From CAYYNP01 sp964472545 (GTDB taxonomy: Bacteria; Planctomycetota; Planctomycetia; Pirellulales; Thermoguttaceae), in assembly GCA_964472545.1 (NCBI GenBank), contig CAYYNP010000374.1:1-8613 (forward strand): a DNA stretch of 8,613 bases, given 5' to 3'. Shown piece by piece: positions 1-5,849 of the stretch. Made by a program: the position numbers and the translations under genes. The notes beneath the pieces are model-generated. The model made no database searches. It was not told the origin of the DNA and was given only the letters and a program-made list of their open reading frames with translations. The first letter of the stretch is position 1, and every line of letters starts with the position of its first letter.

Positions 1-87
1 GGTTGGCGTCGCATAACGCCGATCGACGGGCGCGACCACCGGTCGCGGCTTTATGCGTGCGCAAACACGGCTGAAGAACCGGGCGGG

Positions 88-116
88 TTGCGACGGGATG
101 ACCGGCCGGGTATGGT
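88..116 (+). promoter_or_regulatory. Possible sigma70-like promoter upstream of the beta-helix gene
   Basis: TTGCGA (88-93) and TATGGT (111-116) each match 4 of 6 bases of the sigma70 consensus and are separated by an ideal 17 bases. Transcription would start near position 123 and leave a leader of about 46 bases before the ATG at 169. In GC-rich DNA such matches arise by chance, and planctomycete promoters are poorly defined, so this is only a candidate. Confidence 0.3.
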
Positions 117-156
117 GGCAGGGTGCTGTTGGCGGGCGTTTGCTGAAAAACTACGC

Positions 157-162
157 AGGGAG
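157..162 (+). promoter_or_regulatory. Ribosome binding site fixing the start of the beta-helix gene
   Basis: AGGGAG lies 6 bases before the ATG at 169. The reading frame is open back to the window edge and has a TTG at 88, but only the ATG at 169 combines a Shine-Dalgarno sequence with an immediately following signal peptide. This site therefore decides the start. Confidence 0.65.
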
Positions 163-168
163 CGGCCG

Positions 169-1956
169 ATGAGATCGCATCGCTTGGGGCTGATGGGTTT
201 GCTGTTGATTCTCGGGATGTGGTGCCGTGACGGCGGGATCGCCGCCGGCGAGTTGTTCGTGGCACCCGGCGGGCGCGATAGCAGCCCGGGCACGGCCGAT
301 GAGCCATTTGCGACCGTGTCGCGCGCCCGCGACGCGGTGCGGCAGAAGATTGCCGCCGAATTGACGGCCGACGTGTCGGTGCGGATCGCCGGCGGGACGT
401 ATTTCCTTAGCGAACCGGTGGTATTCGGCCCGACGGATTCGGGGACGGCGGAGTATTCGATCACGTACACGTCGGCCGATGAGCGAGCGACGATACTCAG
501 CGGTGGGCGACGGATCACCGGATGGAAGCGTGCGGCAGGTGATCTTTGGACGGCCGAATTGCCGGACGTTGCTGCGGGGAAGTGGCGCTTCCGCGAGTTG
601 TTTGTTAACGGCCAGCGGGCGACACGCGCAAGGATACCGAATCGCAGCGCGGAGGACTCCTGCTGGCGGTTGGTCGATGCGGAGATTTCGGAGGATCTTA
701 GCCGCCATACGTTGACGCTGCCGCCGGGAACGGTCCGCCCGTGGGGCGAGTTGGCCGGCGTGGAAGCGGTGGTGTTGAAGAACTGGGCGACTTTGCACAA
801 GCGGGTCGAGGCGGTGGACGCGGCCACCGGCGTGGTGACGCTACGGGGCCCGCACGTAAAGTACTTTGGCGGCAATCGACCCCGCGCCGGCGGCGGGTGC
901 TTCTTCGAGAACTCTCCCGAAATGCTCGACGAGCCGGGCGAGTGGTATCTGGATCGCCGCACGGGCGTACTGAGCTACTGGCCGCTCGCGGGTCAAGATA
1001 TGAACCGGGCCGAGGCGATCGCCCCCGTGTTGACACACGTGCTGGAAATCGCCGGCACGACCCAGCGCCCGGTGCGCAACGTACACTTTCGAGGGCTGGC
1101 CGTGATGCACGCACATCTTCCTTTGCCGCCGGAGGGCCACCACGGGCGGCAGGCGGCGTTCCGCTACGGGGCCAGCGGCGTCACGGGCGGATTGCCGTGT
1201 GCGGTGCGATGGTCGCATGCGGAAGGGTGCAGTTTTGTCGGCGGGCAGATCGCCCATACGGGCGGGAGCGGGATCGGCCTGAGCGAAGGTTGCCGGCGAA
1301 ATCGCCTCGAAGGCAACCGCGTGTTCGACGTCGGCGGCAACGGCATCAACGTTGGCGGCCCCAACCTCCAGCGGTTGATCCCGCAGGAGAATCGCATCGC
1401 CAACAACCGGGTACACGATTGCGGTGCGATCTACTACGGGGCGTGTGCGATCTGGGGCGGGTTCACGCAACGCACGGTGATCGAGCACAATCTGGTCCAC
1501 GACCATCCCTACACGGGCATCAGCATCGGGTGGCAGTGGAACCCCACGCCGACCGCGGCGCGGGAGTATACGGTCCGCCACAACCACGTACACGACGTGA
1601 TGCGCGAGGTTTGCGACGGCGGGGCGATCTACTCGCTGGGGTATTTGCCCGGTACGGTGATCCGCGGCAATCGGCTACACGACGTCCACCGCTCGCGCTA
1701 CGCCATCGCCGCGCCGAACAACGGGGTGTTTCTCGACGAGGGCTCGAAGGGCTTCTTGTTCGAGGAGAACGTGATCTATCGCACGGCCGGCAGCCCCGTG
1801 CGACACAACCGCAACGAAGCCGCCTGGCATACGTGGAAGAACAACGTGTTGATCGACGGCGAGAGCAGTGCGGCGCCGAGCGAGGACGACCTGAGACGTG
1901 TCGAACGGGCCGGTTTGCAGGCACCATGGCGAGAGCGTCTGGGCGAAGCCGACTGA
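169..1956 (+). CDS. Secreted right-handed parallel beta-helix protein, possibly a carbohydrate-active enzyme
   Basis: This gene encodes 595 residues. The first ~26 form a signal peptide: MRSHR, then a hydrophobic stretch around LGLMGLLLILGMW, with a likely cleavage near IAAG. The mature protein opens with ELFVAPGGRDSSPGT and EPFATVSRARDAV, the usual entry to secreted beta-helix proteins. LFVNGQRATRARIPN follows at about residue 143. From about residue 300 to 570 there are repeated short strands with N-x-(I/V)-x-x-N and HD(V/C) turns, typical of parallel beta-helix (PbH1) coils. Notable motifs are HDHPYTGISIGWQWN (444-458), CDGGAIYSLG (482-491) and FLDEGSKG (521-528). These Asp-containing segments are candidate active-site positions. 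The overall pattern resembles beta-helix proteins grouped with glycoside hydrolase family 141; that placement is recalled, not tested, and a polysaccharide lyase or a non-catalytic surface protein remains possible. The next gene starts 33 bases downstream, which suggests co-transcription. Secretion and fold are well supported; the substrate is unknown. Confidence 0.9.
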   Translation: MRSHRLGLMGLLLILGMWCRDGGIAAGELFVAPGGRDSSPGTADEPFATVSRARDAVRQKIAAELTADVSVRIAGGTYFLSEPVVFGPTDSGTAEYSITYTSADERATILSGGRRITGWKRAAGDLWTAELPDVAAGKWRFRELFVNGQRATRARIPNRSAEDSCWRLVDAEISEDLSRHTLTLPPGTVRPWGELAGVEAVVLKNWATLHKRVEAVDAATGVVTLRGPHVKYFGGNRPRAGGGCFFENSPEMLDEPGEWYLDRRTGVLSYWPLAGQDMNRAEAIAPVLTHVLEIAGTTQRPVRNVHFRGLAVMHAHLPLPPEGHHGRQAAFRYGASGVTGGLPCAVRWSHAEGCSFVGGQIAHTGGSGIGLSEGCRRNRLEGNRVFDVGGNGINVGGPNLQRLIPQENRIANNRVHDCGAIYYGACAIWGGFTQRTVIEHNLVHDHPYTGISIGWQWNPTPTAAREYTVRHNHVHDVMREVCDGGAIYSLGYLPGTVIRGNRLHDVHRSRYAIAAPNNGVFLDEGSKGFLFEENVIYRTAGSPVRHNRNEAAWHTWKNNVLIDGESSAAPSEDDLRRVERAGLQAPWRERLGEAD

Positions 1957-1989
1957 GGAGATGCAGGCTGAGGAGAAAGGGAGAACCGT

Positions 1990-4506
1990 ATGCGACGGAA
2001 ATCGCTTGCAGTGGTGGTCACGGCCGCGTTGACGATCTACGTGCCGTGCATCCGCGCCGAGGGCGAAAACTCGGTGCCCGACTCGCGAGAGGCGGCCTCG
2101 CTTGAGGCGATCGCCCGCGATTGGCAGCTTCAGGATTATGTGAATATCGAGTTGCCGGAGGCGTTGCAGCGCGAAAAGCGGCAATGGCAAGAAAAGCACC
2201 TCAAGGCACGCGAGTCGAAGCCGGACGCGCCCGTGCTTCGCGAGTTGGCCTGTTTCCGCGACGAAGCGGGGTCCGTGGTGGAACGGCGGATGATCGAGCG
2301 GGTGGCCGACGAGTTGGGCCCCGCCGGCGCAGCGATCCGTACCGAACTGGCGGGGCTGGTCCGAGAGAACGTGCCCGGGCGGGACCCGCGCTTCAAGGCG
2401 TTGTATCTGCGAGGTTGCGAACTCCGGCGGGCCGAGCGATTGCGGCCGCTGCTGGTGCAATGGACACGCTTCGTCTTCAGCCAGCACCATCACGTGCCGG
2501 GCACGTGGAAGTATACCGAGGGCCTTTCCGACGCCCAGAGTTTTCGTTTCTTCCGGCCCGGGGCCGCGATCTGCGTGTTGGAGTTGGACGGTTCGTACGG
2601 TACGGTCCGCACGCTGATCGACGATCCCGGCGGCACGTTGCGCAATCCGGACGTTTCCTACGACGGCCGGCGGATCCTCTTCGCCTGGAAGAAATCGGAC
2701 CGGCAGGACGACTATCATCTTTACGAAATGGACACCGACGGCGGTCGGATTCGGCAGTTGACCGAGGGGCTGGGCTTCGCCGACTATGAAGGTGTTTATC
2801 TACCCGACGGCAACGTGCTGTTTAGCTCCACGCGGTGCGTGCAGACGGTCGACTGCAATTGGACGGAGGTCAGCAATCTGTTTTTGATGGACGGCCGTGG
2901 GCGCTACATTCGCCGGCTGGGGTTCGACCAGGTGCATACGATCTTCCCCACGGTGACCGACGACGGCCGCGTGCTCTACACGCGTTGGGACTACAACGAC
3001 CGCGGGCAGATCTACACGCAGCCGCTGTTTCAGATGAATCCCGACGGGACCAACCAGCGGGAGTTCTACGGGGGCAACTCTTGGTTTCCGACCAACCTGA
3101 TCCACGCGCGGAAGATCCCCGGCAGCCGGAAGCTGCTGGCGATCGTGACCGGACATCATACGCCGGGGCACGGCAAACTGGGCGAGATCGACCCGGCGTT
3201 GGGCCGTCAGGAGGAACACGGCGTGCAATTGATCGCCCCGCCGCGGGAGACCGAGCCGATTCGAATCGACAAGTACGGGCTGGGCGGCAATCAATTCCAG
3301 TATCCTTATCCGCTGGATGAAGAGCGTTTCCTGGTCACGCTCGCGTTGCCCACACCGGAAGGCACGCTGGGGCGTTTCAACATCTACTTCATGGACCGCG
3401 ACGGCCGGCGGGAGTTGCTGGTCGAGGGGGTGGAGTCGGGCGAGGGAATCGGCTGCCGGCAGGTCGTTCCATTGGCTCCAAGAAAACGGCCCCATTTGCG
3501 TCCCAGCCACGTCGACTATCGCAAGACCAGCGGCACGTTCTACGTGCAAGACGTCTACCGAGGGCAAGGGCTCGAGGGGATCGCCCGCGGCACGGTCAAA
3601 CGGCTGCGCGTGGTGGCGCTGAAATACCGCGCGTCGGGGATCGGCGGCACCAGCCAGCGCGGCGCCGGCGGCTCGTCGAACGTCTCCACGCCGATCGCCG
3701 TGGGCAACGGCTCGTGGGACGTCAAAGTCGTGCTCGGCAGCGCTACGGTACACGACGACGGTTCGGTCTTCTTTCGGGCGCCTGCGCGGATGCCGCTCTA
3801 CTTCCAGGCCGTCGACGAACGGGGCTACGTGGTGCAGACGATGCGGAGTTGGGCCACGTTGATGCCCGGCGAGAACCAGTCGTGCGTGGGCTGTCACGAA
3901 CATAAGAACAGCGTTCCGCTGGCGGCGCCAGGTGCTTCGTTGGCCATGCAGGACGGCCCACAACGGTTGGAGCCGTTCTACGGCCCGCCGCGGGGATTCA
4001 GCTTTGCGGCGGAGATCCAGCCGATCCTGGACCGGCATTGCGTGGAATGTCACGCGGGCAAGGACGACGACGTGCCGTACGACCTTTCCGGTGAGACGGT
4101 TCTGCTGGAGGGCATGAAGCGTCATCTCAGCCGATCGTATCTGGCGCTGACGCACACCAAAGGGTCCAACGGCGACTACAGACATCCGATGGTCAATTGG
4201 ATCAACAGCATGTCGGGCCCGGGGCCGATTCCGCCCTACACGACCGGCGCAGCGACGAGCCGGCTGATGGCGATTCTGGAAAAGGGCCACGAGAAGACGC
4301 GACTTTCGCCGGAAGAGATGGAGAAGATCGCCTGCTGGATCGATCTGCTGGTTCCCTATTGCGGCGATTACCTCGAGGCCCATGCCTGGTCGCAAGCGGA
4401 GCAAGATCAATACGCCCATTTTGCTGCCAAGCGCAAGCAGATCGAAGATCGCGAGCAGGTTGAGATGCGGGCGTTGATCGACGCGAAGCCGTCTGGGGAT
4501 TACTGA
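1990..4506 (+). CDS. Exported diheme beta-propeller protein related to hydrazine synthase alpha subunit (HzsA-like)
   Basis: The product has 838 residues. The ATG at 1990 is preceded by AAGGGAG (1977-1983), 6 bases away. Residues 1-23 form a signal peptide ending at CIRA. A helical, charged region (about 30-165) follows. Next comes a TolB/WD40-like propeller (about 170-560), seen in blades such as PDVSYDGRRILFAW (220-233) and in RWDYNDRGQ (332-340) and GHHTPGHGKLG (388-398). The C-terminal part carries two heme c sites: C632-V-G-C635-H636 and C684-V-E-C687-H688, the latter inside an EIQPILDRHCVECH segment common in planctomycete cytochromes. This order, propeller then two hemes, is that of the HzsA-related family, named after the anammox hydrazine synthase alpha subunit. 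In anammox HzsA, as I recall, the first heme is ligated by a Tyr four residues after the CXXCH His; here that position is Asn640, so hydrazine chemistry is not supported. No hzsB or hzsC partner is visible. The likely location is periplasmic, in a redox role of unknown substrate, co-expressed with the beta-helix protein upstream. Confidence 0.92.
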   Translation: MRRKSLAVVVTAALTIYVPCIRAEGENSVPDSREAASLEAIARDWQLQDYVNIELPEALQREKRQWQEKHLKARESKPDAPVLRELACFRDEAGSVVERRMIERVADELGPAGAAIRTELAGLVRENVPGRDPRFKALYLRGCELRRAERLRPLLVQWTRFVFSQHHHVPGTWKYTEGLSDAQSFRFFRPGAAICVLELDGSYGTVRTLIDDPGGTLRNPDVSYDGRRILFAWKKSDRQDDYHLYEMDTDGGRIRQLTEGLGFADYEGVYLPDGNVLFSSTRCVQTVDCNWTEVSNLFLMDGRGRYIRRLGFDQVHTIFPTVTDDGRVLYTRWDYNDRGQIYTQPLFQMNPDGTNQREFYGGNSWFPTNLIHARKIPGSRKLLAIVTGHHTPGHGKLGEIDPALGRQEEHGVQLIAPPRETEPIRIDKYGLGGNQFQYPYPLDEERFLVTLALPTPEGTLGRFNIYFMDRDGRRELLVEGVESGEGIGCRQVVPLAPRKRPHLRPSHVDYRKTSGTFYVQDVYRGQGLEGIARGTVKRLRVVALKYRASGIGGTSQRGAGGSSNVSTPIAVGNGSWDVKVVLGSATVHDDGSVFFRAPARMPLYFQAVDERGYVVQTMRSWATLMPGENQSCVGCHEHKNSVPLAAPGASLAMQDGPQRLEPFYGPPRGFSFAAEIQPILDRHCVECHAGKDDDVPYDLSGETVLLEGMKRHLSRSYLALTHTKGSNGDYRHPMVNWINSMSGPGPIPPYTTGAATSRLMAILEKGHEKTRLSPEEMEKIACWIDLLVPYCGDYLEAHAWSQAEQDQYAHFAAKRKQIEDREQVEMRALIDAKPSGDY

Positions 4507-4712
4507 ACGGATCGTCCAGCGGGGCGGCAGTCTGGGGGGACTGTGCTGACTTGCGCGATCCGAGCGATTTTCTCGATTCTACCGTTTGTCCGGCCGATAT
4601 CTTCCTCTGAGGGCGCGCCGGGCCTCTCGCATCGTTCGGCATCGGCGGATGGAGGCCGGTTCGCGCGGCGGCCTGGGGGTTCACCCACAATACGCTAGCG
4701 GGGGAAGCCAAG

Positions 4713-5270
4713 ATGGCAAAACGGATTACCTTTCTCGCCTTGTTATTGGTGTTCACGTCGGTAACTACCGGCTGCGTCTGTTTCAACGACTGGGTCCACC
4801 GCCCATTTGGCCCCGGCACGCTCTGCCGTACGGACAACTGTGGCTGCGGCGATTGTGGTGGCGGGGATTGTGGTGGCGGGGATTGCGGCTCGTGTGCGCC
4901 TTGTGGCGAGGTTGTCGAGGCGGGATGCGGTGCGTGCGCTGGCGATTGTGAACCGGCCTGTGGGGAAGCGTGTGGTCCGCCTTGCGGCCCGCCGTGTGCG
5001 CCGTGCTTCCGACCCTTGGCCTGGGTCGGAGCGCTGCTGCATCCACCGACATGGTACGGCCCCACGTGTGGAGAGGTCTACTGGGGCGATTTTCACAGCG
5101 ATCCGCCGGACTGTTGCGACCCGTGCGACCGGTGCGGCAATCACACCGGGGGTTCTGCCGGTGTAGTCGTCCAGGGCGGAACCGAGGTTATCGATAGCGG
5201 CTGCAACTGCGGCAAAGCCACACAACAGAGTCCGACCGTGGCCAAGAGGCGCGTTGGCTCTCTAGAATAG
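4713..5270 (+). CDS. Small exported cysteine-rich protein, possible lipoprotein
   Basis: This gene encodes 185 residues and matches no family I recognise. GGGGGAAG about 5 bases before the ATG is an acceptable ribosome binding site. The N-terminus has a short basic start (MAKR), a hydrophobic core (FLALLLVF) and VTTGC with Cys21. This is a signal peptide that could be a lipobox, although Thr at -3 is atypical. I count 25 cysteines in total. Residues ~43-60 are Gly/Asp/Cys-rich with a DCGGG repeat. Residues ~80-110 contain CEPACGEACGPPCGPPCAPC, with cysteines mostly every fourth residue. After a Trp/Pro-containing linker comes a DCCDPCDRC cluster, then a short tail ending in basic residues. 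Such density suggests disulfide cross-linking or metal binding outside the cytoplasm. Planctomycete envelopes have been described as proteinaceous and cysteine-rich, so a wall role is conceivable but is inference only. The gene stands alone: 206 bases follow the previous gene, and a terminator lies 41 bases after its stop. Confidence 0.8.
   Translation: MAKRITFLALLLVFTSVTTGCVCFNDWVHRPFGPGTLCRTDNCGCGDCGGGDCGGGDCGSCAPCGEVVEAGCGACAGDCEPACGEACGPPCGPPCAPCFRPLAWVGALLHPPTWYGPTCGEVYWGDFHSDPPDCCDPCDRCGNHTGGSAGVVVQGGTEVIDSGCNCGKATQQSPTVAKRRVGSLE
4851..4889 (+). repeat. 15-bp in-frame tandem repeat inside the cysteine-rich gene
   Basis: Two perfect copies of GATTGTGGTGGCGGG (4851-4865 and 4866-4880) are followed by a decayed third copy beginning GATTGCGGC (4881-4889). 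The unit length is a multiple of three, so it encodes DCGGG-DCGGG-DCG without shifting the frame. It is likely a recent slippage duplication adding Cys-Gly units. Confidence 0.85.
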
Positions 5271-5310
5271 GGCTGTCGTCCAATGGGGGCTATTGCGGAA
5301 TGAGTGACCT

Positions 5311-5343
5311 ACCCGTCGGTGTCTGTCCGGCGGGTTTCTCTTT
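5311..5343 (+). terminator. Intrinsic terminator after the cysteine-rich gene
   Basis: ACCCGTCGG (5311-5319) pairs with CCGGCGGGT (5327-5335) over nine bases, with one G-U pair, around a 7-base loop TGTCTGT. The pyrimidine tract TTCTCTTT follows immediately. It sits 41 bases beyond the stop codon, where an intrinsic terminator for this gene would be expected. The U-tract is interrupted by two C residues, which makes it somewhat weaker. Confidence 0.7.
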
Positions 5344-5837
5344 GGTCCTTGGCACGCAGACGCCGCTGCGGCAGGGACTTCGCAGAATCGCCCCGGGATT
5401 TGGCGCGGCCGAGCAGGTCGCATCTGCGGCCGCCAATGGCCGACAGAGCGAGGCCCCAGCGTTGCTCGACGCTGCGTCACGTGCCTAACAGCCTCTTTTC
5501 TTCTTCTTGCGGGCTGCGGCGCGGCCGTCTTGTGGCCTTGAGATGCGCCGACTTCTGCCGCCGCGCCCCTCGTATAGCCCGACCCCCACCGGCGATTACG
5601 ATTTGCTCCCGCCTCGGTAGATGCTGTCGTGTGGATAACAGCGCTTGGGCCATTTCTCACGCCCGGCAGCGGCGCCGATACGACAAACTTCTGCGATCCG
5701 CGTTGCTTTTTCTATAGTAGGGCCTAGATGTTCTTAACGGGGTTTTGTGAACTGGCGGCCGTAGTAACCACAATGCTCAGCGAATCACGCCAGTATGTAT
5801 CACGTCTCAAGTTGTCACTTTTTCAGTTTTTTCCTGC
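5344..5837. other. Intergenic region of about 500 bases with no supported gene
   Basis: No reading frame here has both a ribosome binding site and a recognisable product. The first ~300 bases are GC-rich. A minus-strand frame ending at 5485 would give a C-terminus ARKKKKRGC, but it is closed by a stop at 5596-5598 and looks accidental or decayed. The last ~150 bases are more AT-rich and presumably hold the promoter and leader of the chemoreceptor gene. They include TATAGT at 5713-5718 and T-runs at 5707-5711 and 5825-5832. I see no tRNA, repeat array or mobile element. Confidence 0.6.
5745..5774 (+). promoter_or_regulatory. Possible promoter of the chemoreceptor gene
   Basis: TTGTGA (5745-5750) and CACAAT (5769-5774) each match 4 of 6 consensus bases with an 18-base spacer. 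This would give a leader of about 70 bases. TATAGT at 5713-5718 is a better -10 box but lacks a good -35 partner. I found no convincing sigma28 or sigma54 flagellar-type promoter. The call is weak. Confidence 0.2.
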
Positions 5838-5843
5838 GGAGGT
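5838..5843 (+). promoter_or_regulatory. Strong Shine-Dalgarno sequence of the chemoreceptor gene
   Basis: GGAGGT lies 6 bases before the ATG at 5850. It is the best ribosome binding site in the window and fixes the start, in line with the basic residues and hydrophobic segment that follow. Confidence 0.8.
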
Positions 5844-5849
5844 AGGTGT

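Noticed and set aside
32..46. Hairpin GCGACC-ACC-GGTCGC near the window start
   Set aside because: The stem is short, only a TTT follows, and no upstream gene is visible to terminate.
88..168. Upstream TTG start (88) for the beta-helix gene
   Set aside because: It would place 27 unrelated residues before the signal peptide and has no good ribosome binding site; the ATG at 169 is better in every respect.
741..2105. Open frame of 454 codons on the + strand, overlapping the beta-helix gene and running into the next gene
   Set aside because: The translation is Arg-rich and without motifs, while the overlapping frame has a signal peptide, family motifs and a ribosome binding site. It is a GC-rich shadow frame.
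1675..4419. Long minus-strand open frames (1675-2718 and 2800-4419) opposite the HzsA-like gene
   Set aside because: They lack recognisable domains and mirror the codon bias of the + strand gene, which has clear heme and propeller motifs.
4528..4543. Hairpin CAGTC-TGGGGG-GACTG after the HzsA-like gene
   Set aside because: The stem is five bases and no T-run follows, so it is not a convincing intrinsic terminator.
4551..4580. TTGCGC and GATTCT as a promoter for the cysteine-rich gene
   Set aside because: The -10 box matches only 3 of 6 bases; it is indistinguishable from chance in this region.
5300..5488. 62-codon + strand open frame
   Set aside because: It starts before and reads through the terminator hairpin, has no Shine-Dalgarno sequence and no recognisable product.
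5485..5595. Minus-strand frame ending in ARKKKKRGC
   Set aside because: Only about 36 codons are available before an upstream stop, there is no ribosome binding site, and the Lys run comes from a simple pyrimidine tract on the + strand. I keep it only as a possible remnant.
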